Below are positions 16,532 to 24,978 of a DNA stretch of 61,433 nucleotides, in pieces. This stretch comes from Acidobacteriota bacterium (GTDB lineage: Bacteria > Acidobacteriota > Terriglobia > Terriglobales > Acidobacteriaceae), in assembly GCA_021846945.1 (NCBI GenBank), contig JAJZVZ010000008.1, positions 1-61,433 on the forward strand, in the 5' to 3' direction. A model generated the notes under the pieces. It had not been told where the DNA came from, did not search any database, and saw nothing but the letters and a program-made list of their open reading frames with translations. Positions within the stretch are counted from its first letter, which is position 1. Every line of letters begins with the position of its first letter. A program made the translations under genes and the position numbers.

Positions 16532-18835
16532 TTAACGTGCCGGTGCCTCGCTTGGGGAGAGCTTCCAGCGCCGCAACCGCAAGCTGTTCGTCAGCACGCA
16601 AACCGAGCTGAGCGCCATGGCGGCCGCCGCTACCCAGGGCGTAAGCAGAAGGTGGAAAAAAGGATAGAGCAGTCCCGCCGCCAGGGGAATGCCCAGCAGG
16701 TTATAGCCCACAGCCCAGCCCAGGTTCTGGCGCATCACGCGCAAGGTCGACTGGGCTAGTCCCAGCGCGGCGGGAATCGCCGAGGGCTGCGTGCGCAGGA
16801 GCAGCACATCGCCAGCCTCCTGGGCCAGATCGGCGCCGCTGCCCATGGCGATTCCGGCATTGGCCTGCGCCAGAGAGGCGGCGTCGTTGATACCGTCCCC
16901 TACCATCGCCACGCGCAATCCTTCCTTTTGCAAGGCGCGAATGCGCGCCAGCTTACCCGCAGGATCAAGACCGGCCTCGACCTCTGTGATTCCTGCCTGC
17001 CGCGCGATAGGGGCTGCCGCGGCCTCAGAATCGCCGGTCAGCATCAACACCCGCAAGCCCTCCCGGCGCAACGCGGCGACCGCCTCGGCTGCGTCGGGAC
17101 GCAATGCGTCACGCGCATCGAAGTAAGCGGCAGGCGTGTTGTCGAGCGCCATCCACAGCCGCGTCACACCCGGTCCCGGTGGCGGAAGATCCTTCGGCAG
17201 CGGGATGAAGAACTCCTGGAACAGCGCCTCGTTGCCGAGCAGGCAATCGTGACCTTCGACCCTGGCGGTCAGGCCCCGTCCAGGCAGAATCTGCACCTCT
17301 TCCGCCGGCTGCCACGCCAGGCCGCGGGCACGCGCAAAATCCACCACAGCATGAGCCAGCGGATGATTTGACCGCTCTTCCGCGGCGGCCGCCATGCGCA
17401 GCAGATCCTCTTCTGTCGGATGCCCCGTTCTTTCGCCGTCTTCCTGGCGAAAGGGTGGGAGAGCGAGCACATGCACCGTCTCCAGCAGCGGCCGCCCCAC
17501 GGTGAGCGTGCCCGTCTTGTCCAGCACAATCGCATCCAGATGCGCCAGCCTCTCCAGCGCCTCGCCGCCTTTGAACAGCACACCGAGTTGCGCGCCGCGG
17601 CCCACGGCCACGGTCAGTGCGGCGGGTACCGCCAGTCCCATGGCGCACGGGCAGGCGATGACCAGCACAGCGACAGTATTGGCCAGCGCAAGCTGAAGCG
17701 AATGCGAAACCAGCAGCCAAGCGACAAAGGTAATAGCGGCCAGACCCAGCACCGTGGGCACGAAGATGGTGCTGGCGCGATCGGCCAGACGCTCCATGGG
17801 CGCGCGCGAGCCTTGCGCCTGCTCCACCATGCGCGTAATCTGCGCCAGCACCGTGGCTTCGCCCAGCGACTGGGCCCGGCAGACGACCGCGCCGTCGTAG
17901 TTGAGCGAGCCGGCCAGCACGCGTCCGCCGGGCTCGCGGGCCAGCGGCGTCGCTTCACCCGTGAGCATCGACTCGTCCACGGTTGTGCGCCCTTCGAGAA
18001 TTTCGGCGTCCACCGGGAACCGCTCGCCCGGCAGCACGACAATACTGTCGCCGGGGCGAACTTCTTCAAGAGGCACCACGGTTTGCACGCCATCCACAAT
18101 GCGGCGGGCGGTGACGGGGCGCAGCCGCGAGAGCGAGTCCAGCGCGCTCAGGGCGCGGCGCTTGGCTCGGGCTTCCAGCGCCTTGCCCAGCAACAAAAAG
18201 CCGAGGATCAGCAGAACCGCGTCAAAATAAACCTGGCGTCCGCGCGCCGGCCAGAGCGTGGCATAGGCCGAGTAGGCAAAGGCGACGGCGGTTCCCAGAC
18301 CCACCAGCGTGTTCATGTTGGTGGCGCCGTGGCGCAGGGCGCGGATGGCGCTCAGGTAGATGCCGCGCCCGGCCCAAACCACAACCATCGCCGTGAGCAC
18401 CAGCAGAAACCAGCGCAGCGACCCGGCCGGCAGCGCGTAGAGCCGGGGCAAAAGCTGCATCAGCCCACGATCGAGCGCGCCCATCCCGTTCTCCAGTGGC
18501 ATGGCCAGCAGCATGGCCAAAGCGCCGGCGACAATCGTCACCCAGGCCTTGCGCGCCGACTCAGCCTCGTCATCGCGGGCCTGCGTTCCGGCTGCCGACT
18601 CCTCCGCGCGCGGCAACACCGCATCATAGCCCGCACCACGAATGGCCTCCACGAGCGCATCCGGCGCAGCCACTGCGGGATCGAAGACAACACTGGCGCG
18701 ATGCGCCATCAGATCCACGTGGACAGACTCCACCCCTGCCGTTGACCGCAGTGCCTCTTCAACATGATGCTGGCAGGACGCGCAGGTCATCCCCAGAACT
18801 GGCAGATTGAGCGATTCTGTTGCAGGAGCAGCCAT
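16532..18835 (-). CDS. copA: Copper-translocating P1B-type ATPase
   Basis: A 767-residue P1B ATPase. An N-terminal metal-binding domain has GMTCASC near residue 17. The ion-path CPC motif (VIACPCAMGLA) is near residue 395, the phosphorylated DKTGTLT near 438, the SNHPL motif near 485 and the hinge GDGINDAASLAQA near 650. The CPC type and the adjacent CopZ-like chaperone support Cu+ export across the inner membrane. Residues about 457-472 (PPFRQEDGERTGHPTE region) are an extra piece encoded by a REP-like hairpin in the nucleotide-binding domain. It starts 8 bases after the chaperone stop and is followed closely by the LptF-LptG gene. Confidence 0.92.
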   Translation of the reverse strand: MAAPATESLNLPVLGMTCASCQHHVEEALRSTAGVESVHVDLMAHRASVVFDPAVAAPDALVEAIRGAGYDAVLPRAEESAAGTQARDDEAESARKAWVTIVAGALAMLLAMPLENGMGALDRGLMQLLPRLYALPAGSLRWFLLVLTAMVVVWAGRGIYLSAIRALRHGATNMNTLVGLGTAVAFAYSAYATLWPARGRQVYFDAVLLILGFLLLGKALEARAKRRALSALDSLSRLRPVTARRIVDGVQTVVPLEEVRPGDSIVVLPGERFPVDAEILEGRTTVDESMLTGEATPLAREPGGRVLAGSLNYDGAVVCRAQSLGEATVLAQITRMVEQAQGSRAPMERLADRASTIFVPTVLGLAAITFVAWLLVSHSLQLALANTVAVLVIACPCAMGLAVPAALTVAVGRGAQLGVLFKGGEALERLAHLDAIVLDKTGTLTVGRPLLETVHVLALPPFRQEDGERTGHPTEEDLLRMAAAAEERSNHPLAHAVVDFARARGLAWQPAEEVQILPGRGLTARVEGHDCLLGNEALFQEFFIPLPKDLPPPGPGVTRLWMALDNTPAAYFDARDALRPDAAEAVAALRREGLRVLMLTGDSEAAAAPIARQAGITEVEAGLDPAGKLARIRALQKEGLRVAMVGDGINDAASLAQANAGIAMGSGADLAQEAGDVLLLRTQPSAIPAALGLAQSTLRVMRQNLGWAVGYNLLGIPLAAGLLYPFFHLLLTPWVAAAAMALSSVCVLTNSLRLRRWKLSPSEAPAR
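17419..17465. repeat. REP-like palindromic element, copy B, inside copA
   Basis: A 47-bp hairpin with about 14 paired positions (including G-U pairs) and an 8-base loop. It shares the GCCCC left side and the GGGTGGGAGAGCG right end with copy A at 12101-12150. It lies in frame inside copA between the DKTGTLT and HP motifs and adds about 16 residues without breaking the gene. Confidence 0.5.
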
Positions 18836-18843
18836 GAATGACG

Positions 18844-19053
18844 TTACTTTTCCACGTGCGCCGCGTAGCCGGACTTGGCCAGAGCGGCGATCGCAAGCTC
18901 GACCGGCGCGGGGTCGGCCGTCGTGCTCAGCCTGGCCGCTCCTACGCGCACCTCTTCCACCTTGACCCCGTCAACCGTGGCCAGCGCCTGGCTCACGCGG
19001 CGAACGCAGGATCCGCAATGCATTCCGTCAATTTGCAGAGTAAATTCGGCCAT
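18844..19053 (-). CDS. copZ: Copper chaperone, heavy-metal-associated domain protein
   Basis: A 69-residue single-domain HMA protein with the metal-binding motif GMHCGSC at about residues 10-16 and the usual beta-alpha-beta pattern. It would carry Cu+ in the cytoplasm and hand it to the CopA N-terminal domain encoded 8 bases downstream. Two adjacent ATG codons are possible; the second (19053) has the better spacing, 6 bases, from AGGAG. The frame is open upstream to 19116 without a site. No CueR or CsoR regulator gene is visible nearby. Confidence 0.88.
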   Translation of the reverse strand: MAEFTLQIDGMHCGSCVRRVSQALATVDGVKVEEVRVGAARLSTTADPAPVELAIAALAKSGYAAHVEK

Positions 19054-19187
19054 CATCGTCTCCTGTTTTCTTTGATGATACGCCCCCAGTAAACGGTGCA
19101 GCGGCATCGCAGGCACTGGAACATGCGCGACACTTGGGCCGAAGGCGGCCGGCGTATTAAGGTGAGGCTGAAGGAGCGGTGAGCGTA

Positions 19188-19652
19188 ATGCGAAGGGAAT
19201 TTCCCGAATCGCCTCTCGTGGGCGTTGGCGCGGTCGTCATCCAGGAGGGCCGCGTTCTTCTGGTGCGCCGCGGCAGTGAGCCGCTCAAGGGCCAATGGTC
19301 GTTGCCCGGCGGCATGCTGGAGCTGGGTGAATCGCTCGCGCAGGGAGTCACGCGGGAGGTCAGAGAGGAGACCAGCCTTGATGTCGAAGTGGTTGAACTG
19401 GTCGAGCTTCTCGACCGGATTCATCGCGAGGGCGCGCGCGTCCGCTACCACTACGTGATCGCCGACTATCTGTGCCGCGTTGTGGGCGGCGAACTGCGCG
19501 CGGCCTCCGACGCGGACGCGGTGCGCTGGGCCGAGCGCGCGGAGTGGAACAGCCACAGCGCGCTGCGGCTTGATCCTGTAACCGCGCGCGTGATCGAGAA
19601 GGGCTGGCAGTTGGACCGGACTCTGCGCACTGCGAGACAGGAGGAGGCATGA
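19188..19652 (+). CDS. Nudix hydrolase
   Basis: A protein of about 154 residues with a complete Nudix box, GGMLELGESLAQGVTREVREETS, near residues 41-64, supplying the metal-binding glutamates. The family cleaves nucleoside diphosphates linked to another moiety (X); this ADP-ribose-pyrophosphatase-like member has no predictable substrate. AAGGAG lies at 19171-19176, 11 bases before the ATG at 19188; an in-frame GTG at 19179 is only 2 bases from it and is less likely. The stop overlaps the next gene as ATGA. Confidence 0.85.
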   Translation: MRREFPESPLVGVGAVVIQEGRVLLVRRGSEPLKGQWSLPGGMLELGESLAQGVTREVREETSLDVEVVELVELLDRIHREGARVRYHYVIADYLCRVVGGELRAASDADAVRWAERAEWNSHSALRLDPVTARVIEKGWQLDRTLRTARQEEA

Positions 19653-20566
19653 AGCCAGGCCGACGGGCAAGCTGGATTGCAGGCGCCGCCGCAGCTTTGG
19701 TGATGGTGGCCGGCATCGGCTTCTGGCAGCATCCCATCCGCTGTCTCAATGACCTCACCTATCTGCGCATGGACCTCACCGGAGTGGAAAGCGACTGGAC
19801 CTGGGTTGCGGGCCATCACATCCACTACGACGTGGCGGGCCCGAAGAACGGCGCCGTGGTGGTGCTGGTGCACGGCCTTGGCAGCCGCGCCGAGGACTGG
19901 CTGAACCTGGCTCCTTACTTTGCAAAAGCCGGCTATCGTGTCTACATGCCGGACCTGCTCGGCTACGGACGCAGCGACAAACCCGCCGATTTCTCCTATT
20001 CAATGCGCGACCAGGCCAGAGTCGTGGTGGGCTTTCTGGATGCGCTTGGCCTCAAGCGCGTAGACCTGGGCGGATGGTCGATGGGCGGATGGATCGTGCA
20101 GATCGTCGCCGCCGAGCATCCCGCGCGGGTCAAGCGGCTCATGCTCTTCGACGCCGCCGGTCTCTACGTGCGCCCGGACTGGGATACGAATTTGTTCATG
20201 CCCAGGACACCCACGCAGTTAAACCAGCTGGAAGCCTTGCTGACGCCTCACCCGCGGTGGATTCCCGGCTTTGTCGCCTGCGGCATTCTGCGCGTCTCGC
20301 GCAAGGATGAGTGGGTCATTCAGAGGGCCGTAGCATCGATGCTCACCGGACGTGACGCGACCGACAAATTGCTTCCAACGCTGAAGATGCCCGTTCTCAT
20401 TGCGTGGGGCGCGGAGGACCGGCTGTTCCCTCCCAGCCAGGCAGAGACGATGCACAAGCTGATTCCGCAGTCGGAGCTCGATCTCTTTCCCGGCTGCGGG
20501 CACCTGGCTCCGAGCCACTGCAGCAGCAAGGTGGGCCCCAAGGCGGTTGCCTTTCTCAAGCAGTAA
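19649..20566 (+). CDS. Alpha/beta hydrolase, membrane-anchored
   Basis: A 305-residue alpha/beta-fold hydrolase with an N-terminal hydrophobic segment (residues 8-25), so it is probably anchored facing the periplasm. The oxyanion region is HGLG at 75-78, the nucleophile is S144 in GGWSMGGW, the acid is the Asp of WGAEDRLFPP near 257 and the histidine is in GCGHLAP near 287. The substrate is unknown; the family spans esterases, lipases and dehalogenases. It overlaps the Nudix gene by 4 bases, so translation is coupled. Confidence 0.85.
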   Translation: MKPGRRASWIAGAAAALVMVAGIGFWQHPIRCLNDLTYLRMDLTGVESDWTWVAGHHIHYDVAGPKNGAVVVLVHGLGSRAEDWLNLAPYFAKAGYRVYMPDLLGYGRSDKPADFSYSMRDQARVVVGFLDALGLKRVDLGGWSMGGWIVQIVAAEHPARVKRLMLFDAAGLYVRPDWDTNLFMPRTPTQLNQLEALLTPHPRWIPGFVACGILRVSRKDEWVIQRAVASMLTGRDATDKLLPTLKMPVLIAWGAEDRLFPPSQAETMHKLIPQSELDLFPGCGHLAPSHCSSKVGPKAVAFLKQ

Positions 20567-20582
20567 TTGAGCGCACCCAGTC

Positions 20583-20963
20583 ATGGAATTCCCGCGGCAC
20601 AAATCGCGGTGGCTCGGCGACGTCTTCCGCAACGGCCACGTGCTTGGTCGTTCTCTTGTGCAGAACTGGATCATCGGTCCCGCGCTCATGTTTGTGCTTG
20701 CCGTCGTCTTTCTGCGCGGCTATCCGGAGTACCGCACCGGCCTCATCCTCATTGACCGCGCGCTGTGCATCGTCATGGTGGTTGTGTGGAATGAGCTGGC
20801 CCGCGGTGACACCGACTACGCTGCCGGTCTCGCCGCCGTCATCGGCCCGCTTGTCGAGGTTCCGGCGCTCATCCTGCTCGTGCAGGTCGCGCTCCGCTTG
20901 CAGCGCCGATGGTTCCCGTCCGCCACAGCTCTGCCCCTGGAGGCGCATGCTCCTCTTGATTGA
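20583..20963 (+). pseudogene. Remnant of an ACR3-family arsenite efflux pump with an internal deletion
   Basis: A 126-residue frame whose first part ([22 protein letters not shown], then EYRTGLILI and [17 protein letters not shown]) matches the second to fourth membrane segments of ACR3 arsenite pumps. It then jumps directly to [21 protein letters not shown], which in the family is near the C-terminus. Roughly 170 residues are missing in the middle and about 50-60 at the N-terminus (an upstream in-frame TGA at 20568 excludes extension). A full pump has ten membrane segments; this has about four. No arsR or arsC is near. It is either a decayed gene or, less likely, a retained mini-protein. Confidence 0.7.
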
Positions 20964-21014
20964 GCGCGATTCCGAGCAGGAAACATCGCCCGTTCAGTAG
21001 TCATATGCTGACAG

Positions 21015-21046
21015 CAAGGGCCAGCCACATCCGGCTGGCCCTTTTG
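21015..21046. terminator. Bidirectional terminator between the ACR3 remnant and glk
   Basis: Arms AAGGGCCAGCC (21016-21026) and GGCTGGCCCTT (21033-21043) pair perfectly around a 6-base loop and are followed by more T residues. The hairpin lies 17 bases beyond the glk stop on the minus strand. Confidence 0.7.
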
Positions 21047-21062
21047 CCCGTGGATGCGAAAC

Positions 21063-22082
21063 TTAAAACTTCACCGATGCCGCCCGCGGCGAAATCCCGC
21101 TCAGCTCGGCGGCGCGCGCCTCGGCGTAAGCCGCCGCGCCAATCAGCGCCGTCCGGCTTTCCAGGATGATCCGCACCGGTATATTCACGAGCAACTGGCT
21201 CATCCGGCCCTTGTCCGTGAAGGCCTTCATGAAGGTACCGTCCTTCAGCTTCTCCAGGATGCGCGGCGCAATGCCACCGCCCACATACAGCCCGCCCACT
21301 GACAGCACTTTCAACGCCAGGTTGCCGGCCTCGGCGCCATAGGCGGAGACGAACATATCCAGCGTCTTCTCGCAGATCTCGCTCTTTGCCTTGAGGGCCA
21401 ACTCTGTGATGACGGCGTTGGGGTCTTCCTCGGTCATGCGCTCGGCCAGCCACGCCGGCTCATCCAGCCCGCGCACCTCGCGCAGAAAGTCGTAGATGTT
21501 GGTCAGGCCCTGCCCGCTCACCACGCGCTCAAAGCTGATGCGTCCGTTGTACTTCTGCTTCAGATAACGCAACAGGTCAAACTCGTCCTCATTGCGTGGC
21601 GCAAAGTCCGCATGTCCACCTTCGGAGGGGTAAGGCACATAGTCGCGGCCGTCCCAGATCATGAAGGTTTCGCCCAGCCCCGTTCCTGCCGAGATCAGCG
21701 CGCGGTTGCCGATCTGGCTCACGTCGCCCTGGCTCAACGTATAGATCTGGTCGGAGGAAAGCTCCGCGATACCGAAGCCGTTGGCCTGCAGGTCGTTGAT
21801 CAGGAAGACGTAATCGATCCCCAAATCGTCCGAGAGTTCGCGGCTGTCCAGCGTCCACGGCAGGTTGGTCAGGCGCAGACGCCCGTCGCGCACCGGCCCA
21901 GGAACCCCGAAGCACGCCGCGCTTACTTTGTCCGCGACCATGAACTCCTTGACGATCTCTTCCAGCCCCGAATACTCCTTGGCCGGATACTGCTGGACGC
22001 GGGTGTGCTTCAGTTCGCCGTTGACAAAGTCATAGAGCGCCAGATTGACCTTGGTGCCACCTACATCGCCCGCGAGAATCAT
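21063..22082 (-). CDS. glk: Glucokinase (ROK-independent Glk family)
   Basis: A 339-residue cytoplasmic glucokinase of the bacterial Glk (PF02685) type, phosphorylating glucose with ATP. It shows the N-terminal phosphate motif AGDVGGTKVNLAL, the substrate block LINDLQANGFGI with the catalytic Asp near residue 97, SAGTGLGE near 132 and SEGGHADFAPR near 150. Its ATG overlaps the TGA of pgl (ATGA). The two consecutive enzymes feed glucose into the oxidative pentose phosphate or Entner-Doudoroff routes. A terminator follows. Confidence 0.92.
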   Translation of the reverse strand: MILAGDVGGTKVNLALYDFVNGELKHTRVQQYPAKEYSGLEEIVKEFMVADKVSAACFGVPGPVRDGRLRLTNLPWTLDSRELSDDLGIDYVFLINDLQANGFGIAELSSDQIYTLSQGDVSQIGNRALISAGTGLGETFMIWDGRDYVPYPSEGGHADFAPRNEDEFDLLRYLKQKYNGRISFERVVSGQGLTNIYDFLREVRGLDEPAWLAERMTEEDPNAVITELALKAKSEICEKTLDMFVSAYGAEAGNLALKVLSVGGLYVGGGIAPRILEKLKDGTFMKAFTDKGRMSQLLVNIPVRIILESRTALIGAAAYAEARAAELSGISPRAASVKF

Positions 22083-22876
22083 CGATACCTCTCCAGAGAG
22101 CCACAGCCCTCCCCATCTGTTGCGGGCAAAAGCGCGGCTGCAGCTTCATCCAGAATCAGTGTCAGTATACCGCCTGAAGGCCATATCAACTGGCTCGGCA
22201 GCCGTTCCGGATCGTAGGATCCAGTCAGCACCTCCTTTAGAATCTGCGCCTTCTCCGCCCCGCCGATGAGGAAAAAGACGGCCCGCGCCTTGTTGATCAC
22301 CGGCCAGGTCAGGGTAATGCGCCAAGTGTCTTTCTGCGGCACGTGGTTGGCGATCACCAGCCGTCCCAGCTCGTGAATTGCCGCGGTGTAGGGAAAAAGA
22401 GACGCGGTGTGTCCATCCGGGCCCATCCCCAGCGCCACCAGATCAAAACAGGGGCTCTCCGCGCCCTCCAGCCGGAAGCTGTTCCGCAACTCCGACTCAT
22501 ACCGTGCCGCCGCCGCTTCCGGCTCCAGTTCACCCTCCATGCGGTGAATCTGCACGGGGCTGAGCGGCACGTGGGCCAGCAGCGCCTCGCGTGTCATGTG
22601 GTAATTGCTCTCGGCATCATCCGGCGGAACGCATCGCTCGTCCACCCACCACAGGTCGAGTCGATCCCACGGCATGCGCGCCCGCCACGGCTGATTGGGA
22701 TCGGCCAGCAGCTTGAAGGCGGCCTTGGGCGTCGATCCGCCGCTGATGGCGAGGCGCGCCCGGCCCCGCGCGGCCACAGCCTGCTCAGCCGCCTGCACAA
22801 ACTCCTGCGCCGCCCGGCGCGCCAGCGCCGCCGCATCCGGTTCGACACAATAATTCACTTTTAGATATTGAGACAT
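22079..22876 (-). CDS. pgl: 6-phosphogluconolactonase
   Basis: A 265-residue DevB/SOL-type lactonase that hydrolyses 6-phosphogluconolactone. Family signatures are AISGGSTPKAAFKLL near residue 42, WWVDERCVPPDDAESNYHM near 75 and DLVALGMGPDGHTASLFP near 147. It is the first gene of a coupled pair with glk. Two copies of the pathway's other enzymes (zwf, gnd) are not in this window. Length is normal for the family. Confidence 0.93.
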   Translation of the reverse strand: MSQYLKVNYCVEPDAAALARRAAQEFVQAAEQAVAARGRARLAISGGSTPKAAFKLLADPNQPWRARMPWDRLDLWWVDERCVPPDDAESNYHMTREALLAHVPLSPVQIHRMEGELEPEAAAARYESELRNSFRLEGAESPCFDLVALGMGPDGHTASLFPYTAAIHELGRLVIANHVPQKDTWRITLTWPVINKARAVFFLIGGAEKAQILKEVLTGSYDPERLPSQLIWPSGGILTLILDEAAAALLPATDGEGCGSLERYR

Positions 22877-22935
22877 GGGGAAGTAATCCTCTTCACTTCT
22901 ACGTTACATGACACCGGAGTGAAGCGGCCTTGCCC

Positions 22936-23835
22936 TCATCGCACCGCGCTCAAATCCATCCGCAGCAGCTTTGCCGGGTCCAGATACGCGCCTTCCCAGC
23001 GCACGGACCAGTGCAGGTGCGGCCCGGTCACGCGGCCGGTGGCGCCGCTCAGACCAAGCAATGTGCCCTTCGCTACCTGCTGGCCGGCATGCACGTGGAT
23101 TCGGCTGAGATGCATGTCGATCGTGAACAAGCCGAGCCCATGGTCGATAATCACGCAGTTGCCTTCGAAATAGAGCTTCTGCGCCAGCACCACCACGCCA
23201 CTGTTGCTGGCCCGTACCGGCGTCCCGGCGGCGGCGCGAAAATCCATGCCCTTGTGAATGCTAGCCAGCTCGCCGTTGAACATGCGTCGTGTGCCGAAGC
23301 TGTCAGTGGGCGCGGCGCGCACCGGCGCGCGAAAGCTGCCCGTCCAAAGCGGGCGCGGCGCGCTGACCGCAAAGATCCTCGCCTTGAGCCGGATCTCTGC
23401 TTCAATCTCTTTGAGCTGCGCCGGGCTGGGCTGCACAAAGCGTGGCGCCACGCTGAGCGTGCTGGTGCGATAGTGCGCGGGGTGAATCTCCACCGAGCGG
23501 CTCAGGTCGCGCGCGCTGCCATCTACCAGCCGCTCGCTGATCCGCAACGTCGAAGGGCCGGCAGGCGCTTGCACATCCACTCCAGCCAGAGCGAACCAAG
23601 CCCGTCCGCTGCTTCCGCGAAAGAACTCCAGCTTGCGCCCCAGCCATTCGCCATCGAGCGTTGCCGAAGCTGGCGCTTCGACGCGAATTAACTCCGGCGA
23701 GCCCGCTACCACCGCGGCCGGCCTCAGCGTGACGGCAGGCGATTGTGCGAAGACCAGGCCGGAAGCGAGAAGCAGCAGAAAGCCAGGAATTGAGATGCGA
23801 GAGAGGATCACAGATTCAGGATACCGGGCCATCAT
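22936..23835 (-). CDS. M23-family (LytM-type) peptidase, secreted
   Basis: A 299-residue exported protein: a signal peptide in the first 30 residues (ILSRISIPGFLLLLASGLVFA), a middle beta-rich region and a C-terminal peptidase_M23 domain. The zinc ligands are visible as HKGMDF (H and D) near residue 193 and GPHLHWSVRW near 277. Such enzymes cut peptidoglycan cross-links, or serve as envelope activators if degenerate; here all ligands look intact. It lies 50 bases downstream of the repeat-domain protein and 59 bases upstream of pgl. Confidence 0.88.
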   Translation of the reverse strand: MMARYPESVILSRISIPGFLLLLASGLVFAQSPAVTLRPAAVVAGSPELIRVEAPASATLDGEWLGRKLEFFRGSSGRAWFALAGVDVQAPAGPSTLRISERLVDGSARDLSRSVEIHPAHYRTSTLSVAPRFVQPSPAQLKEIEAEIRLKARIFAVSAPRPLWTGSFRAPVRAAPTDSFGTRRMFNGELASIHKGMDFRAAAGTPVRASNSGVVVLAQKLYFEGNCVIIDHGLGLFTIDMHLSRIHVHAGQQVAKGTLLGLSGATGRVTGPHLHWSVRWEGAYLDPAKLLRMDLSAVR

Positions 23836-23885
23836 CCTCTTGGCTGCAGTGGATCGTGACCCGGTATCCGGAGATAAACGGGCAA

Positions 23886-24512
23886 TTATCTGCGGGCGCG
23901 GTTATGCTTCTGGCGGTAGATCTGCCGGCTGGCGCCGTTCTGCCTGCGGTTGATCTGCCTGTGCTCCTGCCCGGTGAGCCTGCCGCCGTTGGCGGCGCGG
24001 TCGGCGCCGATCTGCCGGTTGATGCGCTGCTGGCGATTCTCAGAGCGGGCGGCCTCGCCGGCGGTCATCGAACCGTTGCGAATGCCATTAGCGATGCGTG
24101 CCTGCTGGTTCGCGCGGCGTTGTCCCACTGCATTATTGCCGTAGCGCGCCTGAGCAGCGTTGTGCTTGTCGTTGTAAATCGAGCGGCTCAGGTTGTTCTG
24201 CTGGCGGTTCACCTGTCCGCGCTCCTGGGCCGTCAGTTTGCCTCCGTTGGCGGCGCGGTCGTTGCGGATCTCGCGATTTACATTCGCCTCGCGCGATTCC
24301 AGCCGCTTGGTTTCGCCGGCACTGAGCTGGCCGGATTGTACGCCGTTGGCGATGCGGTTCTGCTGGTCGTTGCGGCGATCCGGTACGGAGCCCTCTTTGT
24401 TCGTGCTGCTGGTGGCGGGCTGCGGCGACGGTGAAGGCTGGCTCTGCTGCGCGAACGCGGGAGCGGAAGCGACGATTGCGGCAATGGCGAATGTCAACAG
24501 CTTCGGATGCAT
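23886..24512 (-). CDS. Secreted two-repeat Asn/Arg/Gln-rich protein
   Basis: A 208-residue exported protein starting at the ATG at 24512, which has a GGAGG site 7-8 bases upstream. After the signal peptide (about residues 1-22) and a Ser/Pro-rich linker come two copies of a module of about 65-70 residues. Each runs QQ-RIANG, then a G-x-L/M-x-AGE core, then NREIRNDRAANGGKLTAQE (first) or NRQIGADRAANGGRLTGQE (second), then NRQQN-S-IY-KHN. The composition is very hydrophilic and basic. Similar repeats occur in Acidobacteriota exported proteins of unknown function; I do not assign one. Confidence 0.65.
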   Translation of the reverse strand: MHPKLLTFAIAAIVASAPAFAQQSQPSPSPQPATSSTNKEGSVPDRRNDQQNRIANGVQSGQLSAGETKRLESREANVNREIRNDRAANGGKLTAQERGQVNRQQNNLSRSIYNDKHNAAQARYGNNAVGQRRANQQARIANGIRNGSMTAGEAARSENRQQRINRQIGADRAANGGRLTGQEHRQINRRQNGASRQIYRQKHNRARR

Positions 24513-24978
24513 AAGTTTCCTCCAGGGGCCAAAGCATTTTCGGAGATCCGATGTTACCAATCCGCGGCTCTTTCAACCAAAGATTGATCCAACGGACAGG
24601 GGTTCCACAAACAGGATTCCGTCCGTGGGGCCGAGCAGCGGCGACCGGCTGCGGCCACGATCTTAATTTGTGCCACTTGATTTCCGAAAGTACCGTAGAT
24701 GCATGGATCTTCGGCCCTCGAGGGTCAGAACCCGAAGCCCAAATAAAAGTTGTAGCTGGCAGCACTTTTTCTTGAAGACATCAGGTGTGCTTGGCGGCAA
24801 GTAACCCGGAAACCTCAAAACCGGGTGACCGCATTTGCCGTCCGCAGCGGCCAATCTTTGCGGTTGCGTGGATTCATGCACTTACAGTCAGCGGTCTGCT
24901 CCAGTCCTATCCCGTCATAATAGGGAGCCGGTGGAATCCATCTGCGGTTGGATGGTTGAAAGGTACTAAAATTCTCTT
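24513..24978. other. Divergent intergenic region upstream of glyA
   Basis: Contains a nested inverted repeat: outer arms CGGCAA (24795-24800) and TTGCCG (24835-24840), inner arms ACCCGG (24804-24809) and CCGGGT (24821-24826) with an 11-base loop. It sits 140-180 bases before the glyA start on the plus strand. It does not match a riboswitch class that I can confirm. No gene is supported here. Confidence 0.35.
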
